Assembly: GCF_042650125.1 (NCBI RefSeq)
Contig: NZ_JBHSAP010000009.1
Span: 62,001-126,000 of the forward strand
Length of the DNA: 64,000 nucleotides
Reading direction: 5' to 3'
DNA from: Salinithrix halophila
GTDB lineage: Bacteria; Bacillota; Bacilli; Thermoactinomycetales; DSM-45169
The notes below the pieces were generated by a model. The model was given only the letters and a program-made list of their open reading frames with translations. It was not told where the DNA came from and searched no databases. A program made the translations under genes and the position numbers. Below, one piece after another: positions 8,926 to 16,556 of this stretch; position 1 is the stretch's first letter; every line of letters starts with the position of its first letter.

Positions 8926-9002
8926 CAAAAAGGTCGCACTACACCTGACATCACAGTAAGTGGAGTCTGGGTGCAGCACGACCTCTCCTTTTCTCCGGTC
9001 GT
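8926..9002 (-). promoter_or_regulatory. GlpP-responsive leader terminator of glpF-glpK
   Basis: A 15-bp stem AGGTCGTGCTGCACC (8970-8984) with GGTGTAGTGCGACCT (8931-8945), with two G-U pairs, is followed on the minus strand by UUUUU. Immediately upstream, GACCGGAGAAAAGGAGAG repeats the conserved box of the glpP leader. This is a glycerol-3-phosphate/GlpP controlled attenuator by analogy with Bacillus. The 399-bp gap between glpF and pgcA otherwise holds only the glpF promoter and no gene. Confidence 0.88.
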
Positions 9003-9003
9003 T

Positions 9004-9058
9004 TGGCAGCGTTTTCTTTTTACGCTTTCATTATATTTAACCTCGAACCTTTGCACAA
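9004..9058 (-). promoter_or_regulatory. glpF-glpK promoter with overlapping cre-like sites
   Basis: On the minus strand -35 TTGTGC (9053-9058), 17-bp spacer, -10 TATAAT (9030-9035). Directly downstream are two imperfect cre-like sequences, TGAAAGCGTAAAAA (12 of 14 to consensus) and AGAAAACGCTGCCA (12 of 14, 9004-9017). Positioning at the start site suits catabolite repression of glycerol uptake. Confidence 0.75.
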
Positions 9059-9270
9059 GTACTTAATCATTCCAGAAGTTGAGATCTCCACCATAGGTTC
9101 TCTGATGGACCCGCTTTTCTCCAAGCAGACCAAAAAGGATCTGTTCCTTTTCCTGTTCAGGGAAGGAGTGGACGATCTCTTTCCAGAAAAAGAAAAGATA
9201 CCAAGACATTTCTCTCAAAACCACTCAGTAAAAATCATGAAACCGGCAACCCGGAACAGGAGGATGGCAG

Positions 9271-10959
9271 ATGAACTCCATCTACCAACGGTGGCTCCAG
9301 TTTCAACAGTTGGACCCCGGCTTAAAAAAAGAACTCCGCTCTTTAACAACCGTGGAAATCGAAGATGCCTTCTACCGCCGGCTGGAATTTGGCACCGCAG
9401 GTATGCGTGGGCTTCTCGGCCCTGGAACGAACCGCATGAACCGCTATACGGTTCGTCGAACCACCACAGGTCTGGCGCGGAATTTAGCGTCCCTAGGGGA
9501 ACAGATTCGGGAGAAAGGCGTCGTCATCGCCTATGACTCGCGGCGTTTTTCCCGGGAATTCGCCGAAGAAGCGGCTGGGGTGTTGGCCCATCATCAGATC
9601 CGAACCTATCTTTTTCCCGAGCTGCGACCCACGCCGATCCTCTCCTTCGCTGTCCGTTATCTGAAGGCTTCTGCTGGGATTATGATCACCGCCAGTCACA
9701 ACCCGGCGGAATACAACGGTTACAAGCTTTACGGAGAGGACGGCGCCCAGCTGCCTCCCCATAAGGTAGAGGCCATCCTCCGGGAGATGGAAGCCATTCA
9801 GGACGAGCTGACATTGGCTACCCTTCCGCTGCATGAAGGGATTGAAACCGGCTGGATTCAAATCATCGGAGACGAAGTGGATCAAGCCTATACCCAATGT
9901 GTCCTCTCCCTTTCCCTACAGGGAAAGACGGAAGCCAACAGCGAACTGAAAATCGTCTTTACCCCCCTTCACGGGACCGGAAATCTCCCTGTCAGGAGGG
10001 TTCTAGGTGAACTGGGCTTCACTAGCCTTCACACTGTACCGGAACAAGAAGCTCCCGACCCCGGGTTTTCCACAGTCTCCTCTCCCAACCCGGAAGAACA
10101 CCAAGCATTTTCCCTTGCCCTGGAACAAGCACGGAAACAGGATGCCGACCTTGTCATCGGTACGGACCCCGATGCGGATCGCCTCGGCCTGTATGCTAAA
10201 AATGCAGAAGGGGAGTTCACCACCTTTAATGGCAACCAGATCGGTGCTCTTCTACTCCATTATGTGTTGGAACAGCGAAAAGCCAAAGGAATTCTGCCGG
10301 AAAAGGGACGTGTTCTCAAATCCATCGTCACCTCGGACCTGGGGCGGGCCATTGCTACCTCCTACGGAGTGGAGACCGAAGACACCTTAACCGGGTTCAA
10401 ATATATCGCCGAGAGGATCGAAGCCTTTGGACAGGAAGGTCCATCCTTCCTGTTCGGATACGAAGAGAGTTACGGTTATCTCTTAGGAGGCTTTGTTCGG
10501 GATAAAGATGCCGTCCAGGCGGCGATGATGTGCTGCGAGATGGCTGCTTTCTACAAAAGGCAAGGACAGACCCTGGATCGGGTGTTGGAGGAGCTTTTCA
10601 GCATCCACGGCGCTTATGAGGAGTCTCTTCTTTCCTTTACCTTCCAGGGGAAAGAAGGTCTTTCTCGGATGATGGCCATTATGGACGACCTCCGTCATCG
10701 CCCCTTTGATGAGATCGGCGGTCTCGCTGTTCGGGAATTGAAGGATTACAGCCAAGGCATCGACGGCCTTCCCGCCGCCAATGTACTGAAATATCGATGT
10801 AAAGACGGCAGCTGGATCGCTGTCCGTCCGTCGGGGACAGAGCCGAAGATCAAATTCTATTTCAGTACCGTTGCCGACAACCGGAAAGCTGCCCAGGATA
10901 AAATGGACCGAATGAAGAATTTCCTCCATATACGAATGAACCTCTCCCACTTACGCTAA
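9271..10959 (+). CDS. pgcA: Alpha-phosphoglucomutase / phosphosugar mutase
   Basis: Interconverts glucose 1-phosphate and glucose 6-phosphate, supplying precursors for UDP-glucose, teichoic acid glucosylation and glycogen. The 562-residue protein has the active-site loop TASHNPAEYNGYK, the metal loop GTDPDADR, the sugar-binding GYEESYGYL, and the phosphate-binding RPSGTEPKIKFY. The ATG is preceded by GGAGGATGGCAG. The last residues (HIRMNLSHLR) are not typical, and the stop codon lies within the terminal hairpin of the adjacent IS605-type element, so insertion probably replaced the original C-terminus. Confidence 0.95.
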   Translation: MNSIYQRWLQFQQLDPGLKKELRSLTTVEIEDAFYRRLEFGTAGMRGLLGPGTNRMNRYTVRRTTTGLARNLASLGEQIREKGVVIAYDSRRFSREFAEEAAGVLAHHQIRTYLFPELRPTPILSFAVRYLKASAGIMITASHNPAEYNGYKLYGEDGAQLPPHKVEAILREMEAIQDELTLATLPLHEGIETGWIQIIGDEVDQAYTQCVLSLSLQGKTEANSELKIVFTPLHGTGNLPVRRVLGELGFTSLHTVPEQEAPDPGFSTVSSPNPEEHQAFSLALEQARKQDADLVIGTDPDADRLGLYAKNAEGEFTTFNGNQIGALLLHYVLEQRKAKGILPEKGRVLKSIVTSDLGRAIATSYGVETEDTLTGFKYIAERIEAFGQEGPSFLFGYEESYGYLLGGFVRDKDAVQAAMMCCEMAAFYKRQGQTLDRVLEELFSIHGAYEESLLSFTFQGKEGLSRMMAIMDDLRHRPFDEIGGLAVRELKDYSQGIDGLPAANVLKYRCKDGSWIAVRPSGTEPKIKFYFSTVADNRKAAQDKMDRMKNFLHIRMNLSHLR

Positions 10960-10969
10960 GAAGCGGGAG

Positions 10970-11120
10970 TTTCTTACCATCAGAACCAAGAAGCTCTCAC
11001 GCATCGAAGGGTTTGCCTCCCATACTCGATCGAAGGGATCGGAAAGCCCTCTTGGCCTCCTAAGTAAGCAACAGGTACGAATCGTACCAGGGTCGGAACA
11101 GACCATCTACTACTTCTCGC
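10970..11120 (-). ncRNA. Probable omega-RNA (reRNA) region downstream of tnpB
   Basis: The 150 bases after the tnpB stop contain strong potential stems, including GGTACGA/TCGTACC, and end at the right-end hairpin. In IS605 elements this position encodes the guide RNA of TnpB, whose scaffold overlaps the tnpB 3' end and whose guide comes from flanking DNA, here pgcA. The assignment rests on position and hairpins, not on a family match. Confidence 0.45.
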
Positions 11121-12298
11121 TTAGGCGATCCGTAGATACGTTTGCTTCGTAGAAACATCGAGATGCTGAATTTCTCCATGGAGCGATTTGGCTAAAATAT
11201 TTCTCGCTCCATGGATATCTCGATGTTCTTGATATCCACAGGAACAGCGGTAGTTTCTAGAAGAGATTTTCTTTCTCTTCTTGCAGACAGGACATGTCTG
11301 ACTGGTATAGGATTCATCGGCTTCGTGTAATCGGATGCCCATCATGGCTAATTTGTCTTGCAGGTACTGTTTCACTTTTCCAAAGGACCAGTTGGATAGC
11401 CGTTGTGCTTGTTTGCGAGTGGCCTTCTTTTTCTTTCTCGTCTTCCTCTGCACTCCTTCAGGATCGCCTATGTAGACATCGGATACAGACTGCTTCACGC
11501 ACCAATCGACGAACTGCTTCGTCGTCTTATGTAGGGCATCTTGCACTTGTTTTTCTGATTGAGACAGCGCATACCGTTTCGCCCTTTGATATTTCTTCCA
11601 CTGACGTGAACCCTTTTTACATTTGGATTGGAGACGCTGAATTTCTGCGATTTTCTTGTTGCGGAGGCGGTGAATCGAGCGTACTTTACGACCGGTGATG
11701 ATCAACGCCTCTCCGCTTTCAGCGAAAGCGGCAAGGGTGTGGATTTCGCCCGGATCGACCCCAGCGGATCGTTTCTTCTCATAGGGTTGATTCTCTTTTC
11801 CATCATCAAAGGCGATGGATAGATAAAGTCTTTGATCGTAGCAAAGCTCTATTTCTTTGATTTTCCCTTGTGGAAGGATCTTGGTGTAGATAACAATTGG
11901 CTTTTCACGCTTTCCCTCATGGATTCCCATAGATAGCTCGATTTTCCCATTCGCATGAATTCTGAAGCCGTCTTTTGCCCACTTGGTATTGTAATGCGTC
12001 TTGTTTTTGAGGGATAGCGGGCGGTTTTGATTCCTTTTCGGATCGCTTGGTGTGCAGCATCTCTGGCAAATAGGTACTTGTGGCAAACGGCTTGAATGGA
12101 TTGGCTATGGAGATGGAATCGTCCTTTGGTCGCTTTTTGTAATTCAGACTTGGTTATCCATTTCCCATGGTCGAGATAGCATTGTCTCGATAATTGCAGG
12201 CATTGGTTCCAAACCAATGCAGATTCACGGTTACAGGCAAAGAGACGATCGATCTCGGACGGGGATGCAGAGAAATCGACTTTCTTCGCTCGAAGCAT
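11121..12298 (-). pseudogene. tnpB: Frameshifted tnpB (RNA-guided nuclease of IS605 type)
   Basis: The N-terminal part reads from 12298 (MLRAKKVDFSASPSEIDRLF) to an ARYP motif, then the frame is lost. The rest continues in another frame from HYNTKWAKDGFRIHANGKIE to the end. A one-base loss near 12002-12015, in a TC-A5 context, explains it. The second part keeps RuvC-I GVDPGE, RuvC-II IGDPEG, a zinc finger CPVC...CSCG and RuvC-III HRDIHGARNI. Either a recent inactivation, a slippery decoding site, or a sequencing error; the rest of the gene looks intact. Full length would be about 390 residues. Confidence 0.85.
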
Positions 12299-12884
12299 GG
12301 TTTCACCTCGCTTTCTCTCCTTGTGATTCGATGTTTTTCCTGCTTTATAGGAAGCACTTTTATAGGTATTGATAAACTTCGATTATCGCGTGATTCGGAC
12401 TTCCTTTGAACGATAGGAAGAATGAATGATTTCCCATCCAATTTCCTCCCATATATGCCATTTCATCACCTAATACTGATTATAGAGAAATAAAATGATA
12501 TAGGCAACAACGATTATAAAAAAATGGTCAGAATTGCAAGAGGGGTAAAAAGAACCCCTCCCTCGTCTGACGTGCCATTCATCTCACCGCTTGTAGAAGC
12601 GGGAGACTTCTTGCGCAATTATGTTAAAGGAAAACACGACTTGAACTCCCCGATGCCTAAATGCAGGGGATGCTTGAGAACGTCCATCTAAAGATAAAGA
12701 TATCTTCCAAGCGTAGCCCTTTTTTGCAAGTTGTTGCGGGCTCCTTTGTCAGCCACTTCAAGCCGATCAGTGATCGGTTTTTTGTATTGAAATTTTTGGG
12801 TAATCGAATCTATTCGGGAACCTATTCGAAAGCAGAAATACAAGCATACAGTATGGTGATGAAAGGAAGGGAAAGGTGATCTGA
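12299..12884. other. Intergenic region: IS left end and murF-like leader
   Basis: Holds the upstream part of the IS605-type element to about 12605, including an AGGGGT/ACCCCT hairpin at 12541-12559, then about 280 bp before the MurF-like gene. No convincing gene is seen; a 72-codon plus-strand frame (12661-12879) has no ribosome site or motif. A short plus-strand terminator lies at 12762-12784. Confidence 0.5.
12762..12784 (+). terminator. Short intrinsic terminator upstream of the MurF-like gene
   Basis: CCGAT/ATCGG stem with loop CAGTG followed by TTTTTTG. The stem is only 5-6 bp, so it may be weak. It would stop transcription from the IS side before the MurF-like gene, or act as an attenuator for it. 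Confidence 0.5.
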
Positions 12885-14252
12885 TTGCTTTCCATGACCA
12901 TAGGCCAATTAGCTCGGGTCACAGGTGCACAAATCTTGCGGGGTAACAAGAATGCCCGTATTCATCACGTTGTGTTCCGAAGTATTCGTGATGCAAGCCC
13001 TCACTCCGCTTTTTTTGTCATCGGCTCCCGCGGCCAACAAAACATTCTCCCCGCTTTACAAGGAATTGGGAGTGCCTGCGTAATCGTTCCGCCCTGGATG
13101 CGTCAATGGGTTCCTACCCATCATGCTTTATTGATCATCCACAATCCCAAAATCGCCTTATGGAGATTGGTACGATGGCAACGGAATCAATCCCGAGCTG
13201 TTTTCGTCGCAATTACGGGAAGTGCGGGTAAAACGACCACCAAAGAGATGATCGCATCGATCGCCCAGCAGAAGTACCCAACGCTGAAGACCTATAAAAA
13301 CAATAACTTAGTGGGATCGCTCCCTGACCACGTTTTTCGGCTGAATCCAGCCACCCGGGTTGCAGTACTGGAGATGAGCCCGCCCCATATCAACTTCCAT
13401 TGTGCTTATGCCCGCCCCAAGATCGGTATCGTCACGACTATCGGGGAAGCTCATATCGGAAAGCATGGTTCGCTAGCCAATTTAGTCCGGGCCAAACAAC
13501 AACTGATCGACGGAATCCAACCGGGAGGGTATGTCCTACTGAATGTCGATGATCCGGGCTCCAGGCGATTGTCAACAAAAGGCTTCCGCGGCAAGGTGAT
13601 CCGCTACGGATTCCATCCCTCCGCCGACTTCCGGGCGACCCGTGTACGTTTCACCGATCGCGGTATGCATTTCCATGTCCGTCATACCCCGTATTTCATC
13701 CCAACGTGGGGGCAACATAATGTCTCCAATGCCTTGGCGGCCATCGCCGCAGGCCATCTTTTAAAAATCCCAGTCCCGTTGATCCAACAGGGTTTGAGAA
13801 ACTTCCAGGTTCCCTCGATGCGATTGCAACGCCTAGCGGGGATCCGAAACTACACGTTGATCAACGACGCCTACAATGCCAACCCTACAGCTGCCATCGC
13901 CGGGTTGAAGGTGTTAAAACAAATGGCCCGTAACCGTCCTTCCGTGGCCGTGATTGGCGATATGTTGGAATTGGGGAGCCACACCATTTCAGGCCACACG
14001 AGAGTGGGGGCAGCCGTGGCTAAATATAAGCTAACCCACCTAATCACCGTGGGACGAAAGGCCTCCATCGTCGCTCGGGTCGCTGCCCGGCGTGGAATGC
14101 CCTCCTCCCGCATCCATCTCTTTATGCACCCTCATTCCGTCGCTTCACACATTCCCAGACTGATCCCCCCTGGTGCCTATATTTATTTTAAAGCTTCCCG
14201 GGGAATGAAATTTGAAGGGATTGTCCGGCAATTGCGAAGCCCCAGCGGATGA
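12885..14252 (+). CDS. MurF-like ligase (UDP-MurNAc-tripeptide:D-Ala-D-Ala ligase paralogue)
   Basis: Mur ligase fold of 455 residues: N-terminal UDP-binding-type domain (SMTIGQLARVTGAQIL), ATP-binding P-loop TGSAGKTTTKEM near residues 111-122, middle-domain EAHIGKHGS, and C-terminal NDAYNANPTAA plus GDMLELG. It therefore resembles MurF, which adds D-Ala-D-Ala to the peptidoglycan precursor. It differs in several places: P-loop GSAGKT instead of the common GSNGKT, NNNLVGSLPDHVF in place of the usual NHxxG(V/I)P stretch, EMSPPH instead of EMGMNH, and a strikingly Arg/His-rich composition. The TTG start has GAAAGGTGAT upstream. It lies outside any mur/dcw cluster, so it is probably a paralogue rather than the housekeeping enzyme. 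Substrate unknown. Confidence 0.8.
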   Translation: MLSMTIGQLARVTGAQILRGNKNARIHHVVFRSIRDASPHSAFFVIGSRGQQNILPALQGIGSACVIVPPWMRQWVPTHHALLIIHNPKIALWRLVRWQRNQSRAVFVAITGSAGKTTTKEMIASIAQQKYPTLKTYKNNNLVGSLPDHVFRLNPATRVAVLEMSPPHINFHCAYARPKIGIVTTIGEAHIGKHGSLANLVRAKQQLIDGIQPGGYVLLNVDDPGSRRLSTKGFRGKVIRYGFHPSADFRATRVRFTDRGMHFHVRHTPYFIPTWGQHNVSNALAAIAAGHLLKIPVPLIQQGLRNFQVPSMRLQRLAGIRNYTLINDAYNANPTAAIAGLKVLKQMARNRPSVAVIGDMLELGSHTISGHTRVGAAVAKYKLTHLITVGRKASIVARVAARRGMPSSRIHLFMHPHSVASHIPRLIPPGAYIYFKASRGMKFEGIVRQLRSPSG

Positions 14253-14314
14253 AGCAAGTTCCGTAACCCCCGGCTAGAACGTCGACAACCGGTTGGAGAT
14301 GAAACAGTTTTCCG

Positions 14315-14341
14315 CCCAGGTGTTATAGCCTGGGATTTTTA
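14315..14341 (+). terminator. Terminator of the MurF-like gene
   Basis: CCCAGG (14315-14320) and CCTGGG (14329-14334) with an 8-base loop, followed by ATTTTT. It separates this gene from the malic enzyme promoter. Confidence 0.8.
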
Positions 14342-14403
14342 CATACATCCGGATCATATCGAAACATCCCCACAAGCTCTCTCAATTGGGAAAAATGTAG
14401 CGT

Positions 14404-14489
14404 TGACAATCTGAGGAATCGGGGTTATGTTTGTCCTCGTTCACCCCTCTGCAAAGGCGAAGGACCTTTGGACAAAGCCCTCCTTTTTT
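14404..14489 (+). promoter_or_regulatory. Malic enzyme promoter followed by an early leader hairpin
   Basis: -35 TTGACA (14404-14409), 17-bp spacer, -10 TATGTT (14427-14432). About 20-50 bases into the transcript, an imperfect stem (AAGGACCTTT with AAAG...CCTT) is followed by seven T residues near 14482-14489. It looks like an intrinsic terminator in the leader, about 120 bases before the coding start. The region 14253-14610 holds no other gene. Confidence 0.65.
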
Positions 14490-14610
14490 TACGACAACAC
14501 ACGTGCGCTCAATAATAAAATCAATAAACCAACAGGGAATGTAAAATACTGCAATATAACGCTGTTATTATTTTCTCTTTTTCGCTTATCCATCTTGGAG
14601 GTGACCTTGA

Positions 14611-15921
14611 TTGACTGAAAAACATATCACTCGCACATTAATCGTTCAAATTCCCTCCACCCCGGGAAACCTGGGGAAATTGGCGACCGCTATCGGTTTG
14701 GCCGGTGGGGACATCGGGGAAATCGAAACCACACAGATCGGTCCTACCTGGACGATCCGTCACATTACTATCCACTGTGACAGTGAAGAGCAGTTCGATA
14801 CCGTGCAGGATGCGATTCGCCAATTGCCCGGATTCCAGCTTCAAGCAGTCTCCGATGATGTCCTTCAGGCACATGAAGGCGGTAAAATTCATATGAAAAG
14901 CCGTATTGACGTTCGCTCCCTCGGCGATCTCCGACGGGTCTATACGCCAGGCGTAGCGAATGTCTGCCGCCTCATCCAGAAGGAACCGGAAAAAGCCCGT
15001 ATTTACACTGGGATATCCAATACCGTAGCCATTGTCACGGATGGGACAGCCATTCTCGGCCTGGGCGACATTGGTCCAGTGGCAGGTATGCCGGTCATGG
15101 AGGGAAAAGCCGCTCTGTTCGACCAATTTGTTGATATTAGCGGAGTCCCCATTCTGCTGGATTCCCAGGATCCCGATGAGATCGTCAGGACAGTAAAGAA
15201 TATCGCCCCCGGTTTCGGTGCCATTTTGTTGGAGGATATCGGCTCCCCCCATTGCTTTGAGGTGGAGGAACGGCTGAAGGCAGAACTGGACATTCCCGTC
15301 ATGCATGATGACCAACACGGAACAGCTGTGGTAACCTTGGCAGCCGTCATTTCCGCTTGTAAGAGCAGCCGTGTCGACCTGAAGGATTCTGTGGTCGGCC
15401 AAATCGGCCTCGGAGCGGCAGGGTTGGCCATATGCCGTATGTTTAAGGCTTATGGGGTCAATGAGGTGAAAGGAACAGACCTATCGCCCGAAGCCAAAGC
15501 CCGACTGCAACAATACGGTGGTACCCCTGTCGACTCTCTGGAAGAATTAATGAACACCTGCGATATCATTATCGCTACCACAGGTGTTCCTGGGTTGATC
15601 AAGCCGGAAATGGTCCGGAAAGATCAAGTCATCCTGTCCCTTTCCAACCCGAACCCGGAAATCGATCCGGAGGAGGCGATGAAGGCCGGAGCTGCCTATG
15701 CAGCCGATGGCCGCTCGGTCAACAATGTTCTCGGATTTCCCGGCATCTTCCGCGGAGCGCTCAACGCCCGTGCCAACCGGATTACCCACGAGATGTTAAC
15801 CGCAGCGGCGGAAGCAATCGCCGACAGCACCAAACCGGGAGACTTGGTCCCCCATCCCCTGGACCCCCGGGTACATGAAAAGGTGATCCAGGCCGTGGAA
15901 GCGGTCGCCGTAGAGAAATAA
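14611..15921 (+). CDS. NAD(P)-dependent malic enzyme with N-terminal ACT domain
   Basis: Oxidatively decarboxylates malate to pyruvate. Residues 8-90 form an ACT-like domain (TLIVQIPSTPGNLGKLATAI), probably for small-molecule control. The malic enzyme core follows: SLGDLRRVYTPGVANVC, AIVTDGTAILGLGDIGP, VMHDDQHGTAVVTLAA and the Rossmann GQIGLGAAGLAI, ending with NNVLGFPGIFRGAL. The 436-residue length and ACT domain resemble Bacillus MleA rather than YtsJ. The TTG start is preceded by TTGGAGGTGACC. Cofactor preference cannot be read with certainty. Confidence 0.93.
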   Translation: MTEKHITRTLIVQIPSTPGNLGKLATAIGLAGGDIGEIETTQIGPTWTIRHITIHCDSEEQFDTVQDAIRQLPGFQLQAVSDDVLQAHEGGKIHMKSRIDVRSLGDLRRVYTPGVANVCRLIQKEPEKARIYTGISNTVAIVTDGTAILGLGDIGPVAGMPVMEGKAALFDQFVDISGVPILLDSQDPDEIVRTVKNIAPGFGAILLEDIGSPHCFEVEERLKAELDIPVMHDDQHGTAVVTLAAVISACKSSRVDLKDSVVGQIGLGAAGLAICRMFKAYGVNEVKGTDLSPEAKARLQQYGGTPVDSLEELMNTCDIIIATTGVPGLIKPEMVRKDQVILSLSNPNPEIDPEEAMKAGAAYAADGRSVNNVLGFPGIFRGALNARANRITHEMLTAAAEAIADSTKPGDLVPHPLDPRVHEKVIQAVEAVAVEK

Positions 15922-15930
15922 CCATGATAA

Positions 15931-15971
15931 AAAAGGCCCCTGTCCCCAGTTTCGGGGATAGAGGCTTTTTT
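15931..15971 (+). terminator. Terminator of the malic enzyme gene
   Basis: Stem GCCCCTGTCCCC / GGGGATAGAGGC with loop AGTTTC, flanked by an A-run and six T. Minor mismatches only. It may also serve the minus-strand small zinc-ribbon gene. Confidence 0.88.
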
Positions 15972-16002
15972 AGATACCGATCAGGACTGAACCGTCTGCC
16001 TC

Positions 16003-16137
16003 TCACGGACACCAATCATCCTCCGCTTCTTCCTTTTTTAGCAACAGTTCATGGCAAATCTCGCAAATCGAGTTGTCGGACTCTCGGATAAACAGCTTAC
16101 CACAGACCCGGCAGGTGCCCCAGATTTGTTCAATCAA
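16003..16137 (-). CDS. Small zinc-ribbon-like protein, 44 residues
   Basis: A short frame starting at TTG (16135-16137) with GGGGAGGATG just upstream. The product begins MIEQIWGTCRVCGKLFIRES, continues DNSICEICHELLLKKEEA, and ends DDWCP. Two CxxC knuckles spaced 13 residues apart suggest a single structural zinc site; an acidic helix follows. I do not recognise the family. The strong ribosome site and the four cysteines argue that it is real. It is alone on the minus strand between the malic enzyme and yjcZ-like genes. Confidence 0.6.
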   Translation of the reverse strand: MIEQIWGTCRVCGKLFIRESDNSICEICHELLLKKEEAEDDWCP

Positions 16138-16351
16138 GATCGCATCCTCCCCTTCAAAACCCCTGCTTTGAGCATTTATCATTCTCTACCAATCGTTTCC
16201 CGCTAGCAAAATCTTAAACCTTATTCTTGATGTAAGCTCAGAGGTATCTGATGGGACAAACGGACATTTTTGCTATGAATAGGGTATTTACCCTTTCAAT
16301 TTACGACAACGAAACGTAAGATATGGTGATCACGATAATAGGAGGATGCTC

Positions 16352-16495
16352 ATGGGACTCTTTGGTTGTGGTAACGGCGGCGGTTACGGCGTCTATGGTT
16401 GCGGCGGCGGCGGAGGTGTCGGTTACGGATTCGGACTGCGCCGTCTTCTCATCTTCCTGCTAGTCATTGCGACGATCTTCGCTCTGGTCTGCTAG
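16352..16495 (+). CDS. YjcZ-family small sporulation-type membrane peptide
   Basis: A 47-residue product: Gly/Tyr/Cys-rich N-terminal half (MGLFGCGNGGGYGVYGCGGG), then one hydrophobic segment LLIFLLVIATIFALVC at the C-terminus. This is the pattern of YjcZ/YczM-type peptides annotated as sporulation proteins in Bacillus. The ribosome site AGGAGGATG lies 6 bases before the ATG. Promoter type (a mother-cell sigma would be expected) is not clear from the sequence. A single-gene unit followed by a strong terminator. Confidence 0.75.
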   Translation: MGLFGCGNGGGYGVYGCGGGGGVGYGFGLRRLLIFLLVIATIFALVC

Positions 16496-16515
16496 AAAAA
16501 CCCAGTTCCATCCAC

Positions 16516-16556
16516 AAAAAAAGCGGGAGAACCCAATCGGTTCTCCCGCTTTTTTT
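16516..16556. terminator. Bidirectional terminator, yjcZ-like gene / pgi
   Basis: Perfect 11-bp stem GCGGGAGAACC / GGTTCTCCCGC with loop CAATC, A-run on the left and T-run on the right. It reaches the last codon of pgi on the minus strand. Confidence 0.92.

Larger units (their letters stand above)
10944..12605 (-). mobile_element. IS200/IS605-family element carrying only tnpB
   Basis: Both ends have subterminal hairpins with the same 3' arm AAGCGGGAG on the plus strand: 10944-10952 with 10961-10969 (9-bp stem, one G-U), and 12583-12592 with 12597-12605 (9 bp with one bulge). Between them lies a tnpB reading in minus orientation and no tnpA. Exact ends are uncertain by tens of bases. The right end (tnpB 3' side) touches the pgcA stop codon. 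Without tnpA, movement would need a TnpA supplied in trans. Confidence 0.8.

Noticed and set aside
8872..8979. N-terminal extension of GlpF to 313 residues
   Set aside because: It would translate through the GlpP terminator hairpin; the GTG at 8871 has a good ribosome site and fits the family.
12661..12879. 72-codon plus-strand frame upstream of the MurF-like gene
   Set aside because: No ribosome site, crosses a terminator-like hairpin, no recognisable motif.
14440..14490. Possible c-di-GMP-I or glycine riboswitch upstream of the malic enzyme gene
   Set aside because: Only short sequence fragments resemble them; the required second stem and receptor motifs are missing. Kept only as an unassigned leader hairpin.
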